This document shows, piece by piece, positions 1 to 7,760 of a stretch of DNA of 43,334 nt. The notes beneath the pieces were generated by a model that had not been told where the DNA came from, ran no database searches, and worked only from the letters and a program-made list of their open reading frames with translations. A program made the position numbers and the translations under genes. The DNA is from CAXXOK01 sp964640955 (GTDB lineage Bacteria > Bacillota > Clostridia > Christensenellales > Aristaeellaceae): contig CAZXJI010000025.1 of assembly GCA_964640955.1 (NCBI GenBank), forward strand, positions 1 to 43,334, given 5' to 3'. Position 1 is the first letter of the stretch. Each line of letters opens with the position of its first letter.

Positions 1-82
1 CTATTGCGGTACGGCCGGACGACTATCCTGTACTCCGGAGAGAAATTCTGCGCCCTTTTGACGAGCGCAAGCCCGAAGGTTC

Positions 83-185
83 CCAAAGGGCGAGCGGAAA
101 GCCCTTTGGTCGCACCCGCAGGTGCGATCCCCCCCCAGGATTCCAAAGGGTTGGTTAACCCCCTTTGGCCGCGCCTTTGGCGCGG
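83..185. repeat. Run of four consecutive hairpins upstream of ftsH
   Basis: Four inverted repeats follow each other. CCAAAGGG (83-90) pairs with CCCTTTGG (102-109). TCGCACC (110-116) pairs with GGTGCGA (121-127). A second CCAAAGGG (143-150) pairs with CCCTTTGG (161-168) around a GGTTAACC core. CCGCGCC (169-175) pairs with GGCGCGG (179-185) and is followed by AACCTTTTTA. The last could be a terminator for a plus-strand gene to the left of the window. The doubled CCAAAGGG/CCCTTTGG unit looks like a small palindromic intergenic repeat. Positions 1-82 contain no gene that I recognise. Confidence 0.6.
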
Positions 186-204
186 AACCTTTTTACTTTT
201 GGTA

Positions 205-234
205 TTGGTATTTATCGATACACTATGGTATAAT
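205..234 (+). promoter_or_regulatory. Probable ftsH promoter
   Basis: A consensus -10 TATAAT (229-234) sits 18 bp after TTGGTA (205-210), a four-of-six match to the -35 box. The spacer is AT-rich and contains the palindrome TATCGATA (213-220). This predicts a 5' leader of about 95 nt before the ftsH start. Confidence 0.6.
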
Positions 235-335
235 CGATTTTGATAGCCTCCCTGAGGAGCGGTTATCGTATTCGCAAGCCATGCAAACGGGTTTCGGAGG
301 GCTACGCGTCCTTTGAGCGCAAGGAGGACAAAGGT

Positions 336-2339
336 TTGAAAAAATCACAGCGCGGCATGATGGGCTATGTGGTGCTCATCGCCGCATTCATTTTGATCGC
401 CGTGGTACTCAACGGCGGCTTCGGCCAGACGGTCGACCGCCGCATCGAGTATCCGCAATTGCTTACGGCGATCGAAAACGATCAGGTCGAAGCGGTCGCC
501 ATCCGCGGCACGTCGCTGGTCGGCATTTACAAAAACTCTACGACCGCCGCGTCCGATTTTCCGGAGCGCAACTACGACTTTGAGACGACCATCGGCAGCG
601 ATTTTATCGACACGGTGCGGCAGATTACCGCCACGCAGACCGGCAAGGCCTACGACGAGGTTGGCGTGACGGATTTCAGCTTTACGGTGCAGTACCGCGC
701 GCCCGTGGTGACGCCGTGGTATTACGAGTTCCTGCCCTTCATCATCATCATCGTGATTTCGATGGGGCTGTGGTACTTCCTCATCGCGCGCCAGGGCGGC
801 GGCAACAGCAAGGTTATGAACTTCGGCAAATCCCACGCCCGCATGAGCGACCCCTCCAAGAACAAGGTCACCTTCAAGGACGTGGCCGGCGCCAAGGAGG
901 AAAAGGAAGAACTGCAGGAAATGGTCGATTTCCTCAAAAACCCCAAAGCCTACACCGACATGGGCGCGCGCATCCCCAAGGGCGTGCTGCTGGTGGGCCC
1001 TCCGGGCACCGGTAAAACGCTGCTGGCCAAGGCCGTGGCGGGCGAAGCCAACGCGCCTTTCTTCTCCATCAGCGGTTCGGACTTCGTGGAGATGTTCGTG
1101 GGCGTCGGCGCCAGCCGCGTGCGCGACCTGTTCGACCAGGCCAAGAAAGCCGCTCCGGCCATCGTGTTCATCGACGAGATCGACGCGGTGGGCCGCCACC
1201 GCGGCGCGGGCCTCGGCGGCGGACACGACGAACGCGAGCAGACCCTGAACCAGTTGCTGGTGGAAATGGACGGCTTCTCGATCAACGAGGGCGTCATCGT
1301 CATGGCGGCCACCAACCGCCGCGATATACTGGATCCCGCGCTTCTCAGGCCCGGCCGGTTCGACCGCCAGGTGACGGTCAACTATCCCGATCTGGAGGGC
1401 CGCGTGGAAATTCTGAAGGTGCACAGCCGCGGCAAGCCCCTGGGACCGGACGTGGACTTCGAGAACGTCGCCAAGCGCATGCCCTTCTCCACCGGCGCGG
1501 ATCTGGAAAACGTCATGAACGAGGCCGCCATCCTCGCCGTACGCGAGAAGAACAAGAAAATCAGCCAGCAAAACCTCGTGGACGCCATCAGCCGCGTGCA
1601 GATGGGCCCGGAAAAAAAGAGCCACAAGGTCACCCCGCGCGACCGCCACACCGTGGCCTACCACGAGGCCGGGCACGCCGTAGTCGCCGATATTCTGCCG
1701 GAGTGCGACGACGTGCACCTGGTGACCATCGTGCCCCGCGGGCAGGCCGGCGGCTACACGCTCAGCCTTCCCGCCGAGGAGAACGACAATTTGAGCAAAA
1801 CCGCGCTGCTGGGCATGATCACCATGGCGCTGGGCGGCCATGCCGCCGAAAAGGTGGCGCTGGACGACCTGTACACCGGCTCCTCCAGCGACCTCAAGCG
1901 CGCCACCGAGCTGGCCCGCCGGATGGTGACGCAGTTCGGCATGAGCGAGCTGGGCACCGTGTACCTTTCCAGCGACCAGGAGGTATTCGTGGGCATGGAG
2001 TTCGGCCAGAGCCGCGAGTACAGCGAGCGCAGCGCCGCCGCCATCGACGCGGAGGTCAAGCGCATCGTGGACGAGTGCTACGTGCGCGCGCAGAACATCC
2101 TGACCGAGCACAAAAAGCAGCTGACCGACGTCGCCGAGGCGCTTCTGGAGCGCGATACCCTGAGTCGCAAGGAGTTCGAAGCCGTCATGAACGGCGAGGC
2201 GCTCCCCGCGGAGCCCGTGAAGCCCGCGCCCAAGCCCGAGGAAGCGCCCAAGGAGATTCCCACGCCCACCTCTACCTTCCGTCCGGCGATGGAGGGCCCC
2301 TCCTCCGTGGACGACGGCAACCCCTTTATCGATCCGTGA
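336..2339 (+). CDS. ftsH: ATP-dependent zinc metalloprotease FtsH
   Basis: FtsH is a membrane-anchored AAA+ protease that forms hexamers and degrades misfolded membrane proteins and selected regulators. The protein is 667 residues. Transmembrane helices lie near residues 9-27 and 132-150 with an extracytoplasmic domain between them. Walker A is GPPGTGKT (221-228), Walker B IVFIDE (276-281), the second region of homology RPGRFDR (338-344), and the zinc site HEAGH (443-447). The tail is proline/acid-rich. I chose the TTG at 336 because AAGGAGGA (321-328) lies 7 nt upstream; an ATG at 240 in the same frame would add 32 atypical residues. The stop overlaps the GTG of the PHP gene. In many Firmicutes ftsH follows tilS-hpt, but here those genes lie 8.4 kb downstream. 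Confidence 0.97.
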   Translation: MKKSQRGMMGYVVLIAAFILIAVVLNGGFGQTVDRRIEYPQLLTAIENDQVEAVAIRGTSLVGIYKNSTTAASDFPERNYDFETTIGSDFIDTVRQITATQTGKAYDEVGVTDFSFTVQYRAPVVTPWYYEFLPFIIIIVISMGLWYFLIARQGGGNSKVMNFGKSHARMSDPSKNKVTFKDVAGAKEEKEELQEMVDFLKNPKAYTDMGARIPKGVLLVGPPGTGKTLLAKAVAGEANAPFFSISGSDFVEMFVGVGASRVRDLFDQAKKAAPAIVFIDEIDAVGRHRGAGLGGGHDEREQTLNQLLVEMDGFSINEGVIVMAATNRRDILDPALLRPGRFDRQVTVNYPDLEGRVEILKVHSRGKPLGPDVDFENVAKRMPFSTGADLENVMNEAAILAVREKNKKISQQNLVDAISRVQMGPEKKSHKVTPRDRHTVAYHEAGHAVVADILPECDDVHLVTIVPRGQAGGYTLSLPAEENDNLSKTALLGMITMALGGHAAEKVALDDLYTGSSSDLKRATELARRMVTQFGMSELGTVYLSSDQEVFVGMEFGQSREYSERSAAAIDAEVKRIVDECYVRAQNILTEHKKQLTDVAEALLERDTLSRKEFEAVMNGEALPAEPVKPAPKPEEAPKEIPTPTSTFRPAMEGPSSVDDGNPFIDP

Positions 2340-2728
2340 TCCCGGTCGACCTGCATGTGCACAGCCGTTACAGCGACGGCTTGCTCTCGCCCGCCGCGCT
2401 GTGCGCGCTGGCCCTGCAAAGGCGCGTGGAAACCCTCGCGCTGTGCGACCACGATACGACCGACGGCCTCGCCCCCATGGCGCAGGCCGCGGTGGCCTGT
2501 AACCGCGCGGGCACACGCCTTACGGTTTTCCCGGCCATCGAACTGAGCACTGGAAACGACGGGCATACGCACGTGCTGGGGTACGGGATCGACGCCGGTT
2601 ACGAACCCCTGCAGACGGTGATCGCCGCCCTGCGCGCAAAACGCCAGATCCGCGGCCTTCAAATGCTCGAAGCGCTGCGCGGGCTGGGCGTCGATCTGCC
2701 CGCGGATGCGCTTCCGGGCGCCGATACG

Positions 2729-2789
2729 CCCGCGCGGATCAGCGCGCGGGCGCCCCCACGTCGCCCGCGCGCTGATCCGCGCGGGCGTG
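2729..2789. repeat. Perfect 23-bp inverted repeat next to the scaffold gap
   Basis: The arm beginning CCCGCGCGGATCAGC is exactly complementary to the arm ending GCTGATCCGCGCGGG, with about 10 bases between. The right arm encodes the expected ARALIRAG of the PHP gene. The left arm encodes residues that do not fit the family and is where the reading frame shifts. This suggests a fold-back artefact at a contig end. Confidence 0.6.
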
Positions 2790-2981
2790 GTCCATACCGT
2801 GGAGGAAGCCTTCGACCGCTACCTGGACGAANNNNNNNNNNNNNNNNNNNNNNNNNNNNNNNNNNNNNNNNNNNNNNNNNNNNNNNNNNNNNNNNNNNNN
2901 NNNNNNNNNNNNNNNNNNNNNNNNNNNNNNNCGGGCGTGGTCCATACCGTGGAGGAAGCCTTCGACCGCTACCTGGACGAA
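2782..2981. other. Assembly gap of 100 N flanked by an identical 50-bp duplication
   Basis: The N run occupies 2832-2931. Bases 2782-2831 and 2932-2981 are identical, so two contigs overlapping by 50 bases were joined with a placeholder gap instead of being merged. Removing 150 bp restores one continuous copy of the PHP gene segment GVVHTVEEAFDRYLDE. Confidence 0.9.
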
Positions 2982-3450
2982 GGCCGACCCGCCTACGTGC
3001 CGCTTACGCACATCGCCGCGGCGGATGCCGTAGCGCTGTTGTCGGCCGCCGGGGCCGTGCCGGTGCTGGCGCATCCCGCCCGCCTCCGGCTGGCGCCCCA
3101 GGCGCTGGAAGCGCTGATCCTGTCGCTGATGGAACGCGGGCTGCGGGGCGTGGAGGTCTATCATCCGTCGGCTTCGCGCCGCGACATCCGCACGCTTTGC
3201 GGCATCGCGAAGCGCAACGGCCTGCTGGTGACCGGCGGCAGCGATTTTCACGGCGATCGCGGCTCGCGCACGGAACTTGGCGAAACGCCGGGCGGCTGGC
3301 GCAGCTGGAAAGCCGATACCGCGGCGCTCGCCGCGGCCATGGCCGAGCGCCGCGCCTCCGCCGCCCCGGCCTGACGTCCGGGCGCGACGTATACAGGCCC
3401 GCTTTCCCGGCCGCATCCGTTGTTTTATCCTCTGCTAAAGGAGTCGTCCT

Positions 3451-5037
3451 ATGTACACTCAGGGCTACCAACCGCCTCCCCAGCCTACGCCGTCGTCCCG
3501 CCGTTCGACCGCGAAGCGCACCGCGCCCGCGGGCAAGCGTACGCCGCCGCCCGATCCCCGGCGCGCGCCCCGGAAGAAGAAGCACGGTTTTGGCTGGCAG
3601 CTGTTTAAGCTGCTGCTGGTACTCGCCCTGCTGGCCGCCGCGGTCGGCGGCATCTATGTCTGGAAAACGCAATCGGACGTGCGCCCCTATACCTCCGTGT
3701 TCCTGGACAACGTATCGGTGGACGGCATCGACCTGTCCGGGATGACGTGGGATGAAGGCAATCAGGCCGTTTATCAGCAGATCAGCGACAAGCTCGGCTC
3801 CTGGTACGTGCGGCTGAAAAACGAAGCCGGAGAATACAAGGACATCACCGCCCAGACCCTGGGCATCAGCCGCGATCCCACCGAGGCGCTGGAAGCCGCA
3901 TGGGCCGTGGGCCACGAAACCAGCGCCGTGAGCCGCAAAACCATTTTCGAGCTGAAGGACGAAATCGACGCCGCCAAGCAGACGACGCACGAGTTTTCCA
4001 GCGTCGAGGAGAGCGGGGATACCTCCGCCATCGACGGTATTCTGGATACCCTGGCCAAGGCTGCCTACGTGGCTCCGCAGGACGCGAAGCTGATCTCCTT
4101 TAATCCCGACGACACCACCACGCCCTTCACCTTCCAAAACGAGGTCGTCGGCAAGCAGCTGGACGTGGACGCGCTGCGCGCGCAGATTTTATCCATGGTG
4201 GAAACCTTCACCACCGGCGAAGTGCTGGTGCAACCGGCGGACATTCAGCCCAGCGTGACGGTCGCCGACCTGCAGAAGCAGTACAGCCTGCGCTTCCGCG
4301 CCGTGACGCCCATCGACAGCCATTCCACCGACTCCCGCAACGAGAACATCCGCGTCGCCTTCTCCCGCATCAACGGTATGGTGCTCAACGACGGCAGCAA
4401 GTTCTCCTTCAATACGGTGGTTGGCAAGCGCACGCTGGCCAACGGCTTTTACCAGGCGTACGAATACAGTTACGGCGAGCTGGTGCCCGGCTGGGGCGGC
4501 GGCGTGTGCCAGGCCAGCACCACGGTCTACCTGGCGGCGGTGCAGGCGGGTATGACGATCGTGGATCACACGGCGCACTCCACGCCCGTGTCCTACACCA
4601 GCATGGGCATGGACGCGACGGTCAGCGACACCCGCGGCCACGAGGTGGATTTCGTTTTCCGCAACAAGTCCGGCGGCAAAATCTACCTGATGGCGCACGT
4701 GATTACCGATCCCTCCAACAAGAAGCGCCTTTTGTGCGAGGTGCGCATATACGGTTTGGATTTGGGCACCACCAGCTACAAGCTGGAAACCGAGACCGTC
4801 GAGACCCTCGCCAAGCCCACCGAACCGGAATACGTTGAGGATACCGAGGCTAAATACGTCACCTACACCGACGAGGAGAAGACGGTCATCCAGGCCAGCG
4901 AGGGCTACGTCGTGGACACCTATCTGTGCACCTACGTCGACGGCGTGCAGACCTCGCGCGTCAAAATCGCCCGCAGCACCTACAAGAACCGCGCCGCGCG
5001 CATCTACGTGGGCGTGACGCCCCGAACCTCCGAATAG
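3451..5037 (+). CDS. VanW-family cell-envelope protein with PG-binding-4-like domain
   Basis: This 528-residue protein has a basic proline-rich cytoplasmic N-terminus (1-48) and one transmembrane helix near 50-71. An extracytoplasmic region of about 100-280 resembles the YoaR/PG_binding_4 module. The VanW domain (about 290-430) carries KFSFNTVVGKRT and GWGGGVCQASTTVY. VanW-type proteins occur in Gram-positive envelopes; their biochemical role is not established, and the match does not imply vancomycin resistance. The start is supported by AAAGGAG (3437-3443), 7 nt before ATG. It follows the PHP gene by 76 bp and ends at a terminator shared with the convergent ttcA-like gene. Confidence 0.88.
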   Translation: MYTQGYQPPPQPTPSSRRSTAKRTAPAGKRTPPPDPRRAPRKKKHGFGWQLFKLLLVLALLAAAVGGIYVWKTQSDVRPYTSVFLDNVSVDGIDLSGMTWDEGNQAVYQQISDKLGSWYVRLKNEAGEYKDITAQTLGISRDPTEALEAAWAVGHETSAVSRKTIFELKDEIDAAKQTTHEFSSVEESGDTSAIDGILDTLAKAAYVAPQDAKLISFNPDDTTTPFTFQNEVVGKQLDVDALRAQILSMVETFTTGEVLVQPADIQPSVTVADLQKQYSLRFRAVTPIDSHSTDSRNENIRVAFSRINGMVLNDGSKFSFNTVVGKRTLANGFYQAYEYSYGELVPGWGGGVCQASTTVYLAAVQAGMTIVDHTAHSTPVSYTSMGMDATVSDTRGHEVDFVFRNKSGGKIYLMAHVITDPSNKKRLLCEVRIYGLDLGTTSYKLETETVETLAKPTEPEYVEDTEAKYVTYTDEEKTVIQASEGYVVDTYLCTYVDGVQTSRVKIARSTYKNRAARIYVGVTPRTSE

Positions 5038-5069
5038 GACAAAACGCAGGGCCGCCATGAACGACAGCA

Positions 5070-5097
5070 AGAAGCGCCGGCAATCGCCGGCGCTTCT
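5070..5097. terminator. Bidirectional terminator hairpin between the VanW gene and the ttcA-like gene
   Basis: The perfect 12-bp stem AGAAGCGCCGGC/GCCGGCGCTTCT has the loop AATC and T-rich sequence (ATTGTTGCTT) on the plus-strand side. It lies between convergent genes and can serve both. Confidence 0.8.
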
Positions 5098-5114
5098 ATT
5101 GTTGCTTCTAATAC

Positions 5115-5861
5115 CTACTCTTCTTCCTCGGGGGCCGGTTTCTTCGGCTCCTTCTCCCACAGGCTGTACTGGTCGGCGTTCTTGAGCGCCGAAAGCATGG
5201 TCTCCTGCAAATGGGGGTAGCGCCTGGCCAGCTCGGTCAGCAGCTCCTTCATTTCCTGGCGCTTGGTGTGGCCGTTGGCGGGGCAGGGGTTGACCAGCAC
5301 CGGCAGCTCCAGCTTGCGCTGCATGTGGATGACTTCCTTCTCGGGCATGTAGACCATCGGACGGATCACGGTGATGCCGGTGCGGCTCATGTAGCTTTTC
5401 GGGTGGAAGGTGTGTATGCGCCCCTCGTAGATCAGGCTCATCAGGAACGTTTCCAGCACGTCCTCGCGGTGGTGGCCCAGCGCGAGTTTGTTGCAGCCCA
5501 TGTCACGGCTCATGTCGCAGAGCATCGCGCGGCGCATTTTGGCGCAAAGCGGGCAGGGGCTGCGGTCGTGCCGCATTTCGAAGAGAATCTGATACAGGTC
5601 GGTGTAGCGCACCGTAACGGGCACGTTCAGCTCCGCGCAGAACGCCTCTATCGCGCTCGTGTCCGGCGGGGTCGGCCCCGACGTGAGCATAATGGCCTGC
5701 ATCGTAAAGTCGTCCCTGCGGACGCGGCGGTACATTGAAAGCGCGTAGAGCATCAGCAGGCTGTCCTTGCCGCCGCTCACCCCCACGGCGACGCGATCGC
5801 CGGGGTCGATCAGTCCGAAATCCTGATCGGCGCGGCGCAAACGGCCCAGAGTCGTTTTCAT
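5115..5861 (-). CDS. ttcA: TtcA-like tRNA 2-thiocytidine biosynthesis protein
   Basis: This is an adenine-nucleotide alpha-hydrolase (PP-loop) enzyme that, by family, activates tRNA cytidine-32 with ATP for sulfur transfer. In the 248 residues the PP-loop SGGKDS is at 29-34. CPLC in the middle of the protein plus a single Cys in NPCPANGH give three cysteines, matching the [4Fe-4S] ligand pattern described for TtcA. The tail is very acidic (EEEE). The ATG at 5861 is preceded by GGGGAAAG on the minus strand. It lies downstream of fba behind a strong terminator, so it probably has its own promoter. The exact tRNA target in this organism is inferred. Confidence 0.85.
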   Translation of the reverse strand: MKTTLGRLRRADQDFGLIDPGDRVAVGVSGGKDSLLMLYALSMYRRVRRDDFTMQAIMLTSGPTPPDTSAIEAFCAELNVPVTVRYTDLYQILFEMRHDRSPCPLCAKMRRAMLCDMSRDMGCNKLALGHHREDVLETFLMSLIYEGRIHTFHPKSYMSRTGITVIRPMVYMPEKEVIHMQRKLELPVLVNPCPANGHTKRQEMKELLTELARRYPHLQETMLSALKNADQYSLWEKEPKKPAPEEEE

Positions 5862-5933
5862 GCTTCTTTCCCCACCTTCCGCACGCCGGGTTTTCCGGTT
5901 TCGCGCCGCCCGTTATGCGAACGGCTCCCGGGC

Positions 5934-5990
5934 AAAAACCGGCCCCGCGGCCCTCCCCGGCATACGGTCAGGCCGGGGCGAACCGCGGGG
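5934..5990 (-). terminator. Intrinsic terminator downstream of fba
   Basis: The outer stem CCCCGCGG (5943-5950)/CCGCGGGG (5983-5990) encloses an inner stem CCCCGGC (5955-5961)/GCCGGGG (5972-5978). On the minus strand this is followed after a few bases by TTTTT (plus 5934-5938), as expected for termination of fba transcription. Confidence 0.75.
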
Positions 5991-6011
5991 CGCGAAGCAT
6001 CACGCCTGGTT

Positions 6012-6947
6012 TCAGGCTTTGCCGCTGCAGCCCAGAACGTTGATGATCTTGTGGCGCACCATGTCGCGAATGCCGTCGCGCGCGTCGGTCAGGTACTGCC
6101 GCGGGTCGAAATGGTCGGGATGCTCGGCCATATGCTTGCGAATCTCGCCGGTGAAGGCCAGCCGCAGGTCGCTGTCGATGTTGATCTTGCACACCGCCAT
6201 GCCGGCGGCCTTGCGCAGCATCGCCTCAGGCACGCCCTGCGCGCCGGGCATATTGCCGCCGAAGCGGTTGATCATCTCCACGTACTCGGGAATCACGCTG
6301 CTGGCCCCGTGCAGGACGATCGGGTAGCCGGGCAGGCGGCGGCCGACTTCCTCCAGAATGTCGAAGCGCAGCTTCGGCTCGCCCTTGAACTTGTACGCGC
6401 CGTGACTGGTGCCGATGGCAATGGCGAGGCTGTCGCAGCCGGTGCGGCTGACGAACTCCTCCACCTCGTCGGGATGGGTGTAGGAGCTGTCCTCGGCGGA
6501 GACCTTCACGTCATCCTCCACGCCGGCCAGCCGGCCGAGTTCGGCCTCGACGGTGACGTACTTCTTCTGGCTGTGGGCATATTCCACCACCTTGATGGTC
6601 TGGGCGATGTTCTCCTCAAAGGAGAGATGGCTGCCGTCGATCATCACGCTGGTGAATCCGCCGTCGATGCAGCTCTTGGCGGTCTCGAAATCCGGGCCGT
6701 GATCCAGATGGACGGCGATGGGCAGGTCGGTGTCCTCCAGGGCGGCCTCGATCATCTTCATGAGGTAAACGTGCTTGGCGTACTTGCGCGCGCCTTTGCT
6801 CACCTGCAGGATCACCGGCGCGTTTTCCAGCTTCGCGGCCTCGGTGATGCCCTGGATGATCTCCATGTTGTTCACGTTGAACGCCCCGATCGCATACCCG
6901 CCCGCGTAGGCCTTTTGGAACATTTCTTTCGTATTGACTAACGGCAT
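6012..6947 (-). CDS. fba: Fructose-1,6-bisphosphate aldolase, class II
   Basis: This zinc-dependent aldolase interconverts fructose-1,6-bisphosphate with dihydroxyacetone phosphate and glyceraldehyde-3-phosphate in glycolysis and gluconeogenesis. Its 311 residues are the usual length. Visible active-site positions are HLDHG (catalytic Asp82, zinc ligand His83), Glu134 in VTVEAELG, His182 in GTSHG and His213 in VLHGASS. The ATG at 6947 has AAAGGAGG a few bases upstream on the minus strand. It is a single-gene unit with its own promoter and terminator and borders the 1.5-kb gene-free region. Confidence 0.97.
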   Translation of the reverse strand: MPLVNTKEMFQKAYAGGYAIGAFNVNNMEIIQGITEAAKLENAPVILQVSKGARKYAKHVYLMKMIEAALEDTDLPIAVHLDHGPDFETAKSCIDGGFTSVMIDGSHLSFEENIAQTIKVVEYAHSQKKYVTVEAELGRLAGVEDDVKVSAEDSSYTHPDEVEEFVSRTGCDSLAIAIGTSHGAYKFKGEPKLRFDILEEVGRRLPGYPIVLHGASSVIPEYVEMINRFGGNMPGAQGVPEAMLRKAAGMAVCKINIDSDLRLAFTGEIRKHMAEHPDHFDPRQYLTDARDGIRDMVRHKIINVLGCSGKA

Positions 6948-6976
6948 GCCATTGCCTCCTTTGTTTTTTTCAATCC

Positions 6977-7006
6977 ATTATAGCAAAACCGGCGCGGCTT
7001 GGCTAG
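6977..7006 (-). promoter_or_regulatory. fba promoter, extended -10
   Basis: Read on the minus strand, TGCTATAAT gives a perfect -10 (plus 6977-6982) with an upstream TG extension. TAGCCA, a four-of-six -35 match, lies 17 bp further upstream. The predicted leader is about 25 nt and includes the Shine-Dalgarno. Confidence 0.7.
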
Positions 7007-7223
7007 TGTCGTTTGCAGATTTCGACGTTTTTGCGCAGCCCTGCCGGTATGCTAACCAATGCGGCAGGCCGCCTGCATCCTGTGTGCTCGTCCCGCATTC
7101 GTTACGCAATCGTTACGGGAACGGGCTCGTTTTCCACATCGGCGTTCCCGATGCGTTCGCGTTTCACGCTTTCCGTTTCCGCACCGCAAAAACAATCGCG
7201 GCCTGAAAACCACCGAGCGGGCC

Positions 7224-7266
7224 GTCTGCATGGAAACCCTTGCGTACGAAGGGTTTCCATGCAGAC
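7224..7266. repeat. Perfect 18-bp stem hairpin in the gene-free region
   Basis: GTCTGCATGGAAACCCTT (7224-7241) is exactly complementary to 7249-7266 around a 7-nt loop GCGTACG. The right arm is followed by CCGTTTTCTATTTCCC. It could be a terminator or a structured or protein-binding site; no gene is close enough to decide. Confidence 0.7.
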
Positions 7267-7639
7267 CCGTTTTCTATTTCCCTTCCGGCCGCGTCGCCGC
7301 CCGCACGTGGGGCCAGGCGCCGCAAGTCCAGTTCCGACGGGCTTTACATGGTTTTTACACGCGTTTCCCTTCCGTTTTCCACGCTTGCGCCCTGCATAAT
7401 CCTCATGGTTTTCCACACCAAACGGAACCCACCCCGCGGGGTGCCGAACCGCACCGAACCGCAGTAAAACTGCGCGATCAGGGGCCGGCGTCGGGCGTTC
7501 GGGGCGCGCTTATGGTTCGTCGGTCGATAAAGGGACGTTCGCCCGGTGCGGCGGAACGCTGCCGTTTCGTCGCGTGCCGGAGGTTCCGTTTTGGCGGTTC
7601 CGGTCGATTTTTACCCTGCTCGCCGCATGGTCTCTCCTT

Positions 7640-7760
7640 CTTTTTCCACAATTCACACGTTCAACCAGTTACTCGTGTAACGAAAAAACTATTTCGGAAA
7701 TTTCTTCCGAAACGATTTGCCAAAACCTGTTACGAACGTCTTGCATTTCGCAACAAAACC
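7640..7760. other. AT-rich segment inside the nonamer cluster
   Basis: This stretch is clearly richer in A+T than its surroundings. It contains TTTTCCACA at its left edge, GTTACTCGTGTAAC (a GTTAC/GTAAC inverted repeat) and TTCGGAAATTTCTTCCGAA (7-bp arms). If the region is an origin, this would be the best candidate for the unwinding element. Confidence 0.4.

Larger units (their letters stand above)
2336..3374 (+). pseudogene. PHP-domain phosphoesterase (YciV/TrpH-like), frame broken near a scaffold gap
   Basis: The product looks like the PHP-domain family that includes RNase AM/YciV nucleotide phosphatases. Metal-binding signatures are HVHSRYSDG at the N-terminus, then FPAIELS, HTHVLGYG, VLAHPAR and GGSDFHGD. 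The start is probably the GTG at 2336, whose last bases overlap the ftsH TGA (GTGA), suggesting translational coupling; no Shine-Dalgarno is visible. The frame changes around 2740-2760: upstream codons follow the 2336 frame, while GRPHVARALIRAGVV and all downstream codons are one base over. A 100-N run (2832-2931) lies inside the gene and the 50 bases on each side of it are identical. I infer that the gene is intact in the organism and that both defects are assembly artefacts; true decay cannot be excluded. Confidence 0.75.

Noticed and set aside
4..243. 79-codon plus-strand open frame at the left edge
   Set aside because: It runs through the hairpin repeats and the ftsH promoter and has no known similarity.
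345..2516. 723-codon minus-strand open frame opposite ftsH
   Set aside because: It is the antisense shadow of the clearly coding ftsH; His/Gly/Arg-rich with no motifs.
3451..5037. VanW match as evidence for glycopeptide resistance
   Set aside because: VanW-domain proteins are widespread in Gram-positive envelopes; no vanHAX or vanRS genes are present.
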